A DNA stretch of 64,000 nucleotides from positions 180,764,011 to 180,828,010 of the forward strand of contig CP136064.1 of NCBI GenBank assembly GCA_032622095.1. Reading direction: 5' to 3'. Under the pieces are notes generated by a model that saw only the letters and a list, made by a program, of their open reading frames with translations, did no database searches and had not been told where the DNA came from. Shown here in pieces: positions 26,501-35,257 of this stretch (its first letter is position 1; the number at the start of each line of letters is the position of its first letter). This DNA is from Siphonodentalium dalli (Eukaryota > Mollusca > Scaphopoda > Gadilida > Siphonodentaliidae). The position numbers and the translations under genes were made by a program.

Positions 26501-28286
26501 ATAAAAAATATGCAATTATTCGAGCAAAACGTGTGAGAGAGGGGTACTAGTAGCTAAAATCCAATATCTCGCAAAAGAGCGAGTTTTCAGCAAAGCATTC
26601 ATTTTTCGGCACCAAATGGCAGGGAAATCCAAATTAACCAACACGTCTTTTCTGTCAAGTAGAGATAATTATGTTGATGCAGTTATTTTAACACCGATAT
26701 GTTGACAAATAAGTTAGGACTTGGCCACAGGGCTCGATTTACCAAAATAGCGAATTTCTAGGGGGGTCACTGGTGGGTCTCATTTATCGTCGATTTGACC
26801 ATAGCTATACCAGTGATTCCGTTATTTTTTTACTGTCAATATATATTTCATCTTCTAAAAACGTTGGTTTCAACTTGTTCTACTGTTGGTATAGGGATAT
26901 TACGAAAACTAAGCTCTTTTTCGATATGGCCGCTGCACCAATTCCGCCAACGGGAGTCGGTGCATATATAATTTATAAGAAAAAATATGCTGTGTTCTGT
27001 AAATATCGATTTCAACTTGTTCTACCATGTGTAGGGGTACACGACCACTTTGTGGCGTTTAGCCGCTGAACTAAATCATTCCCGTCTTTTTATCGAATGT
27101 TGAACGAATGAAGGACTATTTCTTTTACTTATTTGTTCGTACTTCAGATGTTGTACAACCAATGCTATTGCATTATTCAAAGGGGTTCATGTGCCTATAA
27201 TGGTCGGTGAATAGTTCAGATTGAATTAGCGATATCTCTATCACTCATATCAATATAATTTTCGGTATTCTCCGCCAGAAAAATTTCAGTGTCAAAAATT
27301 TATTTCTGACATTGCTTAAATATTACATCTACAAAACCAAATTTGACCCGGATACCTTATCCCTGAAATCATTTCTACATGAACTTGATGAGAGATACCG
27401 CTTAGAGAAATATATAGGACTAAAGAGAGATATGATTAACGACATCGAGTTTGAATGGTGTGAGATGTACCTTGTCCTGTCAAGTACTTTGAGGACAAAT
27501 AACTATTTGTGATTCTGTTCGTTTTTCACTTGTTGATGATTGTCGAATGAACGCTATATAAATTCCGGGCACGGATAGAGGCAATTGTTGTCATGTCGGA
27601 GACTATAAATTACATGTATATTTAAAAATCATACTAAAATATTTCTGGTGACACCAGAAATCATACTAAAATATTTTTGGTGACATAGTCTGTGTGCATG
27701 TAATACAAAAACACGCACGAGGTGCCCGCGATTTTGAAAGTGCATGTGTAAAGCGTGTGTGAGTTGCGAGCGAAAGTCTCCCCTCCCGAAAATACCAGAA
27801 CATTATTTTTGTTATTGTCATTATGCTGTATTTTAATATATGAATATGTCCATGTATATATTGTCAATAAAGAATAAAAAAAAAAAAAATTATCGATATG
27901 AGCTCATAATTTGAATTGTTCACCCTTCGTCCGTCACAGGAACAGAACAAAGCAAAAAACATCTAGACAAAAATTAATCACGAAGGTTATAACATGTTCT
28001 TATAAATTGAAACAGTTGAAAATGTGTCTAAACGTTCAATTTTTAAAATATTACACACTCACTGTTCAAGAAACATTAACTGATCCCTGTTTTTGTCGGC
28101 TGTGAAGTTATTTTTGCCCATATCTCGAATGTGTCGTCGAAGAACAGTCACTAAATTAGAGTGGATTTTCATCAATTCCACTAGTTTGAAATTCGGTGGT
28201 AAAACAGCAGACGCGTTAGTTAATATGTGTCCTATCATCACTATCAGAAAAATTGTCATAAATGAGATTTTGTTAGGAATATTCAT
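5494..28286 (-). CDS. Collagen prolyl 4-hydroxylase alpha-subunit-like protein (P4HA family), probable pseudo-enzyme; gene-level entry
   Basis: Ten minus-strand exons join without a phase error: 28063-28286, 23285-23454, 20279-20667, 15380-15502, 12551-12718, 10155-10213, 9670-9763, 8137-8187, 7583-7666 and 5494-5562 (477 codons). In order they give a signal peptide, the P4HA N-terminal helical domain (HPVNAYQSIK is the family's HPINAFxLIK block), an ALLHIQGIYQ block (family ALLRLQDTY), a peptide-binding helical repeat, then the oxygenase domain starting KPRIVVYHDIV (family PRIxRYHDII). In the family the enzyme works in the ER lumen with protein disulphide isomerase and hydroxylates prolines using iron and 2-oxoglutarate. 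Here the HxD iron motif reads Arg-Val-Asp (residues 422-424), so hydroxylase activity is unlikely. The C-terminal exon(s) are not securely found. Human P4HA1 has about 534 residues. Introns are filled with short transposons and tandem repeats. Confidence 0.88.
6176..6597. mobile_element. TTAA-flanked MITE (AGGCCCACTTAATTTTCGA termini)
   Basis: Perfect inverted ends AGGCCCACTTAATTTTCGA at both sides with TTAA duplicated outside (6172-6175 and 6598-6601). The interior is AT-rich and non-coding and carries a small GGGGAATAACTC / GAGTTATCCCC palindrome near 6340-6380. TTAA duplication is the signature of piggyBac-type transposition. It lies in intron 9 of the P4HA-like gene. Confidence 0.88.
7583..7666 (-). 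CDS. P4HA-like exon 9: region before the GGxxxFP strand
   Basis: A 28-codon phase-0 exon after TATTGCTCCAG. It ends RTVPHQLY, aligning with the family's RIATWLFY. The donor GTTGGTGG is weak. The joint with exon 10 gives LYLGNTGLGGGIAFP against FYMSDVSAGGATVFP with no gap, which supports this boundary. Confidence 0.7.
8137..8187 (-). CDS. P4HA-like exon 8: HxD iron-site exon with His replaced by Arg
   Basis: A 17-codon phase-0 exon (acceptor CTATTCACAG, donor GTAAGCAC) that aligns without gaps to the family's VANYGVGGQYEPHFDFA. It reads INNVGLQGQFRPRVDFM. The structural Gly, Gln-aromatic, Pro and Asp-Phe are kept, but the iron-ligand His is Arg 422 and the NYG tyrosine is Val. The HxD His is essential for iron binding in this enzyme class. 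Confidence 0.85.
9270..9600. repeat. diverged tandem repeat, about 130-bp period
   Basis: Three units begin near 9272, 9400 and 9533, each with 'TCA(C/T)TTAAA..' followed by 'TTTTGAGTTACAA.GTTACATTT' variants. It lies in an intron of the P4HA-like gene, just upstream of the splice donor of exon 7 in plus-strand order. Confidence 0.55.
9670..9763 (-). CDS. P4HA-like exon 7: RI...GxS helix region
   Basis: Acceptor CTCTTGTATAG, donor GTGAGACC. WGQLNNRIAFMLGISRASVQ aligns with VVSRINMRIQDLTGLDVSTAEELQ of human P4HA1. It takes one base from exon 6 and ends in phase 0. Confidence 0.82.
10155..10213 (-). CDS. P4HA-like exon 6: short oxygenase-domain exon
   Basis: 19 codons plus two bases, acceptor CATTTACAG, donor GTGAGTATGG. 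It ends GPSKTE, aligning with the family's RVSKSAWL region. It is accepted mainly because its splice sites are good and its phases fit exons 5 and 7 exactly. Confidence 0.7.
10856..10976. mobile_element. truncated TTAA-element, family E (AGTGATGTGAAACACTCCGG end)
   Basis: TTAA at 10852-10855 is followed by AGTGATGTGAAACACTCCGG and about 100 bases that match, in reverse, the right part of 15789-16115 and 61851-62157. The other end is missing. Confidence 0.7.
11196..11340. repeat. TTCAAAAA-type minisatellite
   Basis: About 18 units of an 8-bp motif alternating TTCAAAAA and TTCAAAAT, with variants. Both strands stay open through it, giving artificial Lys/Phe/Asn or Phe/Glu/Ile-rich frames. It is not a gene. 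It lies in an intron of the P4HA-like gene. Confidence 0.9.
11440..11545. repeat. short tandem repeat, GTGTCACTTTAACATT units
   Basis: Three units of about 38 bp, each 'TGTCACTTTAACA(T/A)T..CCCAC/CCATAGTGAGTGCCT'. Related single motifs recur at about 11808-11822, and 'GTCCCTTTAATATTCA' forms occur around 11660-11710. Confidence 0.65.
12107..12287. mobile_element. partial TTAA-element, family E (GTTAGTATTCAGGCGC end)
   Basis: In reverse orientation this matches the left half of 15789-16115: GTTAGTATTCAGGCGCTATG, then AGAATGTAGCATTCTACTAA-type sequence and 'CGCCGAAA'. The family's other end is not present. Confidence 0.65.
12551..12718 (-). CDS. P4HA-like exon 5: start of the oxygenase domain
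   Basis: A 56-codon phase-0 exon with acceptor CCGTTTCAG and donor GTGAGTGA. LKCNSK replaces the family LFCRY, and KPRIVVYHDIVSSQEINRV corresponds to KPRIIRFHDIISDAEIEIV of human P4HA1. This is the clearest catalytic-domain exon. Confidence 0.88.
13005..13165. mobile_element. foldback (palindromic) element
   Basis: Two arms of about 65 bp form an imperfect palindrome through 'TTCTATTTTATACG', 'CACTAAATTC' and 'TTTGAGCC', turning at about 13082. The whole piece could fold into one long hairpin. No target duplication was identified. Confidence 0.7.
13420..13882. mobile_element. MITE family A copy 1 (AGGTACTCAATCCGATCAGA termini)
   Basis: The inverted ends read AGGTACTCAATCCGATCAGA and AGGTACTCAATACGACCAGA. 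Here the flanks are CTAA/TGAA, decayed from the TTAA seen at other copies (32734-33088, 33271-33612). The interior has CTTTGGCTTCGGGGGTAAA, GATGGATAAC and a short GTTGTTGTT run shared with the other copies. Confidence 0.88.
14257..14579. mobile_element. inverted-repeat element with 9-bp target duplication (Mutator-like MITE)
   Basis: The terminal repeats of about 60 bp start GCTGAAGG, each holding two GTGCTGAAGGGTACAC-type subrepeats. GTTACTATG is duplicated exactly at 14248-14256 and 14580-14588. A 9-bp duplication is typical of Mutator-like elements; the superfamily call is inference. It lies in intron 4 of the P4HA-like gene. Confidence 0.8.
15380..15502 (-). CDS. P4HA-like exon 4: peptide-substrate-binding repeat
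   Basis: A 41-codon phase-0 exon. QGDLNISRTFLINTDKFL aligns with the family's QQGDLDKALLLTKKLLELDP in the TPR-like peptide-binding domain. It is bounded by CAG before Ala and by a GTAGTATAG donor. The aromatic residues that grip proline-rich substrate in true enzymes are not obvious here. The exon is weaker than its neighbours but phase-compatible on both sides. Confidence 0.65.
15789..16115. mobile_element. family E element, TTAA on the right
   Basis: Left end GTTAGTATTCAGACG after ATAA; right end CGGAGTGTTTCACATCACT followed by TTAA at 16116-16119. It is homologous over its length to 61851-62157. The two ends are not inverted copies of each other, so it may be a fused or internally deleted element. 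A LINE fragment begins directly after its right TTAA. Confidence 0.75.
16130..17160 (+). pseudogene. non-LTR retrotransposon fragment (endonuclease domain, broken)
   Basis: In one frame, with stops at 16487 and 16499, the translation shows the endonuclease-like blocks GYDMFTNKLPRPGIAIYTH, FFESVWC, then GDINYPTIEWD and DQPTRFIENKTK. These are the QGDFNyp..W and PTR patterns of AP-endonuclease domains in non-LTR elements. Beyond 16760 only scraps remain through further frameshifts. It lies inside an intron of the P4HA-like gene, on the opposite strand. Confidence 0.75.
17646..18170. mobile_element. TTAA-flanked MITE, family D copy 1 (ACGGGCGGYGTT termini)
   Basis: TTAA at 17642-17645 and 18171-18174. 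The ends are ATATACGGGCGGTGTTGGCG and, inverted, CGGCACGGGCGGCGTTCG. The interior carries ATAAAGAGCGTT twice and a CCATATCAGGAAAA-type segment shared with 22557-23050 and 56257-58088. Confidence 0.88.
18437..18916. mobile_element. inverted-repeat element carrying two 69-bp hairpins
   Basis: Inverted ends of about 130 bp begin ATATGTGAC followed by CCGCCATATCAAATCCAGTC. Within each arm sits a 69-bp hairpin (18492-18560 and 18789-18857), GCCAATGCATTCTCTTATAT on one side. The middle is AT-rich (AAAATTGTTAAAG-like). No TTAA is seen, unlike other carriers of the same hairpin. Confidence 0.85.
19062..19645. repeat. array of GTTTCCGGATGATAAC / TTATGGCC monomers, copy 1
   Basis: Three to four diverged units of about 150-180 bp. 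Each runs 'TTTCCGGAT.ATAA', 'TATCGGATCGA.ACCAAATTT', 'GGTATGT..TTTAT.AGCTCAAA', 'GTTCGAATATGGGTTCGGTC', 'GGAGTTATGGCCCCTTTTCG'. It starts after 'GGGGGACTATTAAAATA', like copies at 51146, 56631 and 59195. It is not coding; the frames through it are composition artefacts. Confidence 0.8.
20279..20667 (-). CDS. P4HA-like exon 3: end of N-terminal domain and linker
   Basis: The acceptor is CATTTCAG and the donor GTTAGTTT. It encodes residues 132-261. WWPGDDDVTTASSALLHIQG matches the family's FPxxxDLxGAAxALLRLQxTY stretch, and DDGVLWRSISPRGM stands where DCFELGKVAY is found. A Ser/Gly/Lys-rich insert near the end (SSLGNSKGKGEVK) looks disordered. It ends in phase 0. Confidence 0.85.
22557..23050. 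mobile_element. TTAA-flanked MITE, family D copy 2
   Basis: TTAA at 22553-22556 and 23051-23054; ends AGACACGG... and, inverted, AGGCACGTGCGGCC. It has the same interior order as 17646-18170, including two (A/C)ATAAAGAGCGTT motifs. It lies in intron 2 of the P4HA-like gene. Confidence 0.85.
23285..23454 (-). CDS. P4HA-like exon 2: N-terminal domain, HPVNAYQ block
   Basis: The acceptor is ACACACAG and the donor GTAAGCG. It encodes residues 75-132, including FIDHPVNAYQSIKFAAKSW, the hallmark of the P4HA N-terminal domain, then a Cys-rich segment TCKECVPCELSR that I do not recall from vertebrate subunits. One base remains for exon 3. Confidence 0.88.
23655..24235. mobile_element. Helitron-like 3' end and short element body
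   Basis: At 24209-24224 a GC-rich hairpin (CCCGGAC, loop, GTCGGG) is followed after a few bases by CTAG at 24232-24235 and then T, matching the hairpin plus CTRR rule for Helitron 3' ends. The body shows 'ACCCACGGG', 'TGACCTTGACCTT' and a TGTTTG microsatellite at about 23656. The 5' boundary is a guess. Confidence 0.5.
24690..25545. repeat. diverged tandem repeat, about 195-240-bp period, four units
   Basis: Anchor blocks 'GCCATC..TT.GTAAAGTG' recur near 24790, 25029, 25224 and 25418, each followed by 'GG.AACCAA(C/A)', 'TTCCT' and 'TTCG.GGTGTGTTCAA'. It lies in the first intron of the P4HA-like gene. Confidence 0.65.
25559..26024. mobile_element. inverted-repeat element (ATGGGGTCATTGTCACAAGG termini)
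   Basis: Inverted arms of about 110 bp start ATGGGGTCATTGTCACAAGG and each carry two to three TGTAGCCAGCTTTT-type subrepeats with GATCACA between them. The interior is AT-rich. No clear target duplication was found. It could form a large hairpin. Confidence 0.8.
27303..27890 (+). pseudogene. LINE 3' end: C-terminal reverse-transcriptase piece plus A-tail
   Basis: From 27312 a 66-residue frame begins LKYYIYKTKFDP and ends with E..I...RDMINDIEFEWCEMY. This resembles the 'KYYIY..K...P....F...L.....E..I' C-terminus of LINE ORF2 proteins. About 330 bases later AATAAAGAATAAAA and a run of A's (27868-27889) look like a retrotransposed 3' end. A 35-bp direct repeat (ATCATACTAAAATATTTCTG) lies at 27629-27690. 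Confidence 0.5.
28063..28286 (-). CDS. P4HA-like exon 1: start codon, signal peptide, start of N-terminal domain
   Basis: ATG at 28286-28284. Residues 1-27 form a signal peptide: a short polar start, the hydrophobic run MTIFLIVMIGHIL, then a small-residue site ASA. The next part, ELMKIHSNLVTVLRRHI, fits the family's first helix (DLIHTEKDLVTSLKDYI in human). The exon ends CA before a GTGAGTGT donor, leaving two bases that combine with the first base of exon 2 to make Gln. A second Met (residue 10) could also start a functional signal peptide. Confidence 0.85.
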
Positions 28287-28719
28287 CTTAACAAACTAAA
28301 TTCACAGAATGAAACAAAGAATGGCTACAGACATGTATATTGATATAGGTATGCCACGCAGCCGTTACAAAGTGCCACGGTTTAATTTTTGATTTGTCGA
28401 TTCTTAATTCTGTTTTCGATAAACATGCAGAGTTATCGATTCCGCTTGTGATTTCGTCCCGTATAAGTTGTAAGGCAACAGCTGAGCCATCGTCTGCTCA
28501 ATATTTTTACTATCGGCATAATCGGTATGTCCCGCAAGATTTCGATTAGGCCTGTATTTCCGTATCATTGGATGCATGTAATCCATGCCAATTCACGCCA
28601 TAATTGCTCTTATTATTTGCAGAAATTGGTCTCCGTGTCGATCATTATTTCCATAGTTTGATATCTTTGTTGTTTGGAACGTTTCCGTTGGTGCATGGGA
28701 CAATATATAACCACATTAA

Positions 28720-29182
28720 AGGTACTCAATCCTATCAGACGGCCCCCATATCATCAAGGTACAACAACAACAACAATATTTCTTCAAAATACTCTTTAGT
28801 TATCAGAATCTATTTATTGCAACAAAATAATGCTAACCACTGTCAACTATGGTATCAAATTTCCCAAACGTCCTATTTATCAACATTTTGTTCAACAAAT
28901 TATGGCCGTATTATCACTTAAGTATGTCGAAATTTGGTCGTATTATACCACTTGATTTCAGAGTTATCCATATTCATTAACAATTTTGTCCGAGACCGTC
29001 CGTTTGACCACGTTTCTCTGGGCCACAAACAATTGCACATCTCGAGAAATAACAAACATCAAAAGTTGATTTTTGATCACTCTGAGCTTTGATGGGTGGG
29101 TTCCTCGACTCGAATCAAATATTTTTTACCCACGAAGCCAAAGAAATAGTAATTTTTGAGCGTTAATTTGGATAATACATTA
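28720..29182. mobile_element. MITE family A copy 2, inverted orientation
   Basis: TTAA at 28716-28719 precedes AGGTACTCAATCCTATCAGA. The interior matches 13420-13882 in reverse, including the CAACAACAACAA run and CTTTGGCTTCG complement. The far end is decayed; its position near 29182 rests on equal length (463 bp) with copy 1. Confidence 0.8.
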
Positions 29183-30106
29183 GTAATGGTCATTACGTGC
29201 GCAGTTGTATAAGCCACTATGTATATAGAGGGTGTCGTTACGGGGTGGACTTAATTAGACACCTTTCGCATATTGAATGACAACAGATATATATTTATTA
29301 CAAATAGGGTACTATATATACGTAACTAGAAATTGTGTTCTTTCTATTCGTTGTCGTTTTCCCCTATATATCCGTTATGTTTACGGTTTTGGATTTTAAA
29401 CAACACTCGCAAATATAGGCTACACCACCATATACTAATAAGTTCGCGATCTTTTCTCAGCTACTAAATATAAGATTATGTTCTTAAATTGTGATCGACA
29501 TGTGGCCTTATTTTTTTTATCTGTTAGAGGCAATCAAATCATTCGTCGTCGTGAAACACGAGAATCTTACGAAGCGCTAAGCTATGACCTGACAACAACA
29601 TAATTAAGAACAAAACAATCACGACAAGCAGAACCATGATCCCCTTACTGTGAGCGACAAGCACTATTGTCTCACAAACGGACTCGTAGTCGTCATTTCT
29701 GCGAAAATGTTTTTGAACCGTCCGAAAAAATTACTACAAATATTTATTCGTAATATTTATCTGTCGTCGTTCATTATGCGAAAGGTGTATATCAACGAAA
29801 ATGAACACTGGTCACAACACAAATTACATTTGGACTATAACTGCAGAAATGAATCAGTTTATATAGTGTAATGCAGAACATTTTGATGTTTCCATGTCAG
29901 TCAATATATAATGTACATTGTCACTGTAATGTTACATGGATTATGTTATCTGAGTTCAATAAATATATTCCACTCAGAATTATACAGCATACGCCCGCAG
30001 CTGCCAAAATACTATGCAATATATTATTATTATTCTTTATTACCGTTTTCTCGTTTCTGGTCGTGTTTGCGAACGCCTCCGCCATTTTGAAATTAAATGC
30101 GTGGTA

Positions 30107-32103
30107 CCACTGTGTAGGAACTGTTACATCGGAAGTCGTTCTATCGCTGGTTTGTTACGGTTCCTTGTGATTAAATATAATCATTTTCGGGACAAAATCA
30201 CGCATAATTATAGATACCTTGAATGTATTATACTTTCCTGAATGAACAGAAGTGCCGTATTATCGAAACGTGAACTCAAAATCACAATTAACTCGGAATT
30301 AGCGAGTTAACGCGTAAATATCAACATGTTATCACTGAAAATCAAGCCACGTAAACGCAATGCCTTTGTTTTTGGTGGCGTATAAAATATGAAACGCATT
30401 CTGAACACGAACACAGAGTGTAAAGTATACACGTGTTATTCTTCTGTAAAATAGCTGAGATAATATCCCGACAGCGGTTGATAATTTGGAACAGTAGCCT
30501 CGTAATCAACACGTGTGCGTGTTACGGTTCTAATTCAAGTCAATCATGAATAAGCATAGGAAGGCAGTGTAATTCATAGAAATTGTTGACAATGGTGCAA
30601 ATTTCAACTTAATGCATATCTTGTTGTGTTTATCTTTTGTTAATTTCACGACTTGGTTAGTTTAGTTTGATCCATTATCCTGCCAAATATTAGCCATATA
30701 ATTTATAGTATTACCCGTATAAAACCGATTAAATGGGGGAGAGAACCGACTCGATCAGGAGAGAACCCAAACAAATATCAAAATTCGTGGTTTTCGTCGT
30801 TGATATGACTCGCATAATGGAATTTTTGTTATTATTACGCTCGTTCACCAATTGTGAGGGGAATGGGAAAATTAATCGAATTATCAGCTAGTTGGCTCCA
30901 AAATTGCGTTTTAATTGTCAAAAAGTCGCGAAAATGTATAATTTCGATTATAAGGAACCGTCACAAATCAGTCAAAAATCACCACAAACCGGCGATAGAA
31001 CGATTTCCGATGTAACAGTTCCTACAACGTGAATTTATATAAATAACCCAAATTGCACAAGTAAGCCCAAAATAGAGTTAAAACGAACTTAATTACAAAC
31101 TATATACCGGTACACGGACTGGCTAAATCGACTCGGACTCACTTTATCGTTCATACTGCCTCAAGGTGAAATGACAACTGTGGACAAACTGAAATTAAAA
31201 CATGTGTCCACAAGACACCATAAACACCCCCCCCCCCCCCGATCCAAATTCAGTTGACCGCAGTCAATTTTGGATCGGGTGGGGTTTGTGGTGACTATTT
31301 AAGGCGTCTTGGTGGGGGGACTTACAGCACCCTTTGTTTAACCTTAATATATAAAGGAACCGATAAATGGCATGTGTCACCTATACGAACCTCTGCATGG
31401 GCGGCGGCCATTTTCGAATAAGGAATGGAAGTCACGTGGTTCGTATAAGTTTAATACAAGCTGAAAAGTGCGACTTTTTGAAAAAACAGTGGCGGCCATA
31501 TTGAAGAAAAGTAGCGGCCATTTTGAATCAGTCGACCATTATGATTGGTTTGTTGGGGAAAACATCAGTCTTCGCAATTCACATTGACCATTCATGTCAA
31601 ATTGCATGCTTTGCGTCACAATAAAGTGAACGATTCTGTTACTACTGTTGACACATAATTATATAAGAAGGCAGTGCAACTCACCGAAATTGATCATAAG
31701 TGGTGTAAATTCAACATAATTGATATTTCGTTGTGTTCACTTGGTTATGTTCACGTATCTTTCGCAATAATAGTCATCGTATTTCCCAGACAGAACCGAT
31801 TAAATTGGGAGAGAACCGACTCGATCGGGAGAGAACCGATCGAGATATCACAATTCGCAGTTTTCGTCGTTGTTATTACTCGCACAATAGGATTTTCATT
31901 ATGTTTACGTTATTTGGGACCATAGATTATGAGGGGAATAGAAAAACTAATCGAATTATCACCTAGATGGCTAAAAAATTGCTTTTTAACTGTCAAAAAC
32001 TCGCGAAAATGTATAATTTGGATCATAAGGAACTGTCACAAATCAGTCAAGAACCATCACAAATCGGCGATGGAACGACTTCCGATGTAACAGTTCCTAC
32101 ACA
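30107..32103. repeat. duplicated 0.45-kb repeat with an inverted piece
   Basis: 30557-31027 and 31664-32103 are direct copies (AAGGCAGTG... at the start, 'ACCGATTAAAT', 'GAGAGAACCGACTCGATC', 'GTTTTCGTCGTTG', ending TTCCGATGTAACAGTTCCTA). 30107-30190 is an inverted copy of the last 85 bases, so the first copy is bounded by inverted repeats. The element type is unknown. Confidence 0.7.
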
Positions 32104-32733
32104 CTACACAGTGGCGTGGAACGGTACTCATCAACTCGAAACTACGCGATTACCCACCGTGATGTATGCATGGTTATGGTTTCAGGGTTTGTTTTCTGAA
32201 CATTCATTCATTCATTCATTCATTAAATACATAACATAATTAACGGGAACCAAGAGTCAATGAGACTCATTCCTAGAATACAGATGAAGATATGTTGCGG
32301 AACATATAACATTTTTTTCTAACATATTAGTTATAATGCACCAAGAATTCAATTTGGGGTCAATATTTCAAAATTCGTTAAATGAGTACATCGACCTTGT
32401 CCCACCAGCTGGTCGGCTGGCCCCAGTGGCATTTTAGTGGAAATTACAATGTCAACATGAAAATTGAATGGCGAAATGCATACTGACTAAAACAATTCAA
32501 AATCACAAATGTGGTGTTCATATCCCCTTTTGTCTCCATATTACCATGCTTAAAATAAATTGTAGGTGAATCTGGGTGAATTACACTTTTAAAAGCGTAA
32601 ATGATTTACTTCAATTTTCAGTAATCATGTCTCATTCTCATGTCTTGATCTTGATCTTGATTATTTATATACAGTACTACGTTGAAAAATATCGCACCGC
32701 ACAGGCGTCAAGCTTCCGATAATTAATCATTAA

Positions 32734-33088
32734 AGGTACGCAATCCGATCAGACGCTCCTATATTACTATTTCTTTGGATTCGGGGGTAAAAACTATATG
32801 ATTAGAGTCGATGAACCCACTCGTCAAAGCTCAGAGTGATCAGATACGGTATCAATTTTTTAAGTTTGAATTTTCTCGAGATGTGACCCAAAACACGGGG
32901 TCAAACGGACGGTCTTGCGGATGAAGATGGATAACTCTAAAATCAAGTGGTTATTATTACCGTCCGTTTGACCACGTGTTTCTGAACCACTTATTGTTAA
33001 ACGTCTCGAAAAATAACAAACTTCAAAAATCGATATCTGATCACTCTGAACTTTGATGGGTGGGTTCCTCGACTCGGACTGAGTACCT
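32734..33088. mobile_element. MITE family A copy 3, intact TTAA flanks
   Basis: TTAA at 32730-32733 and 33089-33092; ends AGGTACGCAATCCGATCAGA and, inverted, AGGTACTCAGTCCGAGTCGA. At 355 bp it lacks the GTT-run half found in copies 1 and 2. The interior is itself partly palindromic (GATCACTCTGA / TCAGAGTGATC). Confidence 0.9.
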
Positions 33089-33270
33089 TTAAAATTTTGT
33101 TTTGTGTTGTTGGGGTGTCTGATAGCCTGACAAAGGTATCAGCGGAACAGTGCTGTCCCAGTTTCAAGTTAATTCCACAATCGCACAGCATCCGGAACGA
33201 AACTAAATTTGTAGATGTCCGAGTAGCCAAAAGGGGTGACTCAACAATGGGGTTTTGTGTGACGACTTAA

Positions 33271-33529
33271 AGATGCATAATCCGAATAACGCTCCCAAAT
33301 GACTATTTCTTTGGCTTTGGGGTGAAAAATATTGTATTCGAGTCGAGGAACCCACCATCAAAGCTAAGAGTGATCAGCTATCGATTTTTGAAATTCGTTA
33401 TTTCTCGAAATGTGCAATTATTTGTGGCCCAGAAACGAGTCGTCAAACCCATGGTATCGGACAAAATTGTGCATGAAGATGGATAACGTGATATGCAAGT
33501 GATAATACGGCCATATTTCGTTGAACAAA

Positions 33530-33574
<45 letters not shown>

Positions 33575-33612
33575 AACTTAATATGGGGACCGTCTGATCG
33601 GATTGACTACCT
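33271..33612. mobile_element. MITE family A copy 4 with an expanded GTT run
   Basis: TTAA at 33267-33270 and 33613-33616; right end inverted AGGTAGTCAATCCGATCAGA, left end decayed (AGATGCATAATCC). Its GTT run has grown to about 15 units (33528-33573). Confidence 0.85.
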
Positions 33613-34073
33613 TTAAGCGGGTGAGTTTTTTTCGGTTGTCCAAAGGAAGCGATGATAGTTTAATGAGACCTGTTATTCTTTTGAGAAGTCCGATAACGCG
33701 ATTTGCCTTGTTTCAGGTGGTATTTATATGTTTGTTCCAGCTGAGGTCGGATGGTATCTGAACACCAAGATATTGAATCGAGTCCACTGTTTCATGTGCA
33801 ACACCTCAATATCATGTACATGTATAAGTTTATATGGTCGGAATATAAAATGTTTCGTTTTATTACTAGTGAGATGCATTGTAATATTACACTTCACCGG
33901 TTGCAATTTATAGGCTACATGTAATTGCCCTATATATTGTCCTATTGTGCCAGTCATATTGTGTGGCACTATAGGACACTTGGGGCGGTTCTCCCTTAAA
34001 CGAGCAAATTGATGTCTCGTGTACAATTGTTCCATAAAAATATGATTGTGCCACAAACAAGACCTATTGTGGC

Positions 34074-35257
34074 CAGGGATGTGGCTAGAGGGGGGGGGGG
34101 GGTGTGGGGGGGGGTGTCTCACCCCCCAGCAGAGAGCTATATTTTCAATAGTTGGAAATTTCATATCTGCCACAACGAAATTTTACACCAACAATAGGTT
34201 GAAAATGTTCTTGTAGTTTGATTATAAAACAATTTATTGGGGGAATTTATTGTTTTTCGACCAATATTTGCATATGTTCCTATTTTTGGTCAAAAATTTG
34301 GACAGAAATGGTCATCAGTTGGAAATTTTCCAACCTTAGGGGGGTGACAGGTTGGAAATTTCCAACACTTGGAAAGCTTGTGTCCTGGTCTCTCCCCCGT
34401 GGCCAGTCAAAAACTTCTAGTTAATTTAAGAAAACAATATTGTCATACAATTGGTCAACATTGTCATTGGAATTGTCATCAGTTTGAAAATTTCCAACCT
34501 AAGTGGGGGTGTAGGGTTTGAAATTTCGAACAGTAGGAAGGCTTGAGGCTAGTCTAGATGTTAGGATTTTGCGATTTTCTTGTTCAGATTTCAAAATTTT
34601 CGCACACCGGGCCGAACCATGGTCGGCCCGGTGTGTCATTGCCCCATTCACATGGCCAATACAAAACTGCTAATTAGTTTAGCAAAACAATATTTTACTA
34701 CATTTGGTCAAACTTGTAGACATAAATGGTCATCAGTTGAAGAATTTTCCAACCTGAGGGGGAGTATGAGGTTTGAAATTTCCAACACTAGGAAAGCTTC
34801 AGTTGAGGCCAGTCTAGATGCTAGGATTTGCGATTTTCTTGTATATATAATTTTCAAAATTTTCTCACACCGGGCAGAACAACCATGGTGGGCCCGGTCT
34901 CTTGTCCGTAGCCGTGTGTATTAAATATATCTTAATGTTCTCATACTGGGAAAATAGAAGCATGGCTTATGAATATATAGGAAATTAGGCCTGAGCATGA
35001 GGTACAAGGGGGGGGGGGTGGAAATATGCAAAAAGTTGTGTTGGTACGATTCCGACTCAAGGGGGGGGGGGGTGCAAATGGAATTATGCAAAAAGTTGTG
35101 TCGGTGTGATTCCGACTCAAGGGGGGGGGGGGTGCAAATGGAATTATGCAAAAAGTTGTGTTGGTATGATTGCGACTCAAGGGGGGGGGGGGTGCAGTTG
35201 GAAATTCCCAAGGTGGACACCCCCCCCCCCAGCGGAGACCCTCTAGCCACATCCCTG
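34074..35257. mobile_element. non-autonomous hAT-type element with 60-bp G-rich tandem units
   Basis: The inverted ends are CAGGGATGTGGCTAGAGG and CAGGGATGTGGCTAGAGGGT. ATTGTGGC is duplicated exactly on both sides (34066-34073 and 35258-35265). An 8-bp duplication and CAGGG ends are hAT hallmarks. Inside are 'TTGGAAATTTCCAAC' palindromic blocks and, at about 35017-35196, three units of exactly 60 bp each containing a run of about 12 G. No transposase remains. It lies in the intergenic space upstream of SMARCB1. Confidence 0.92.
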
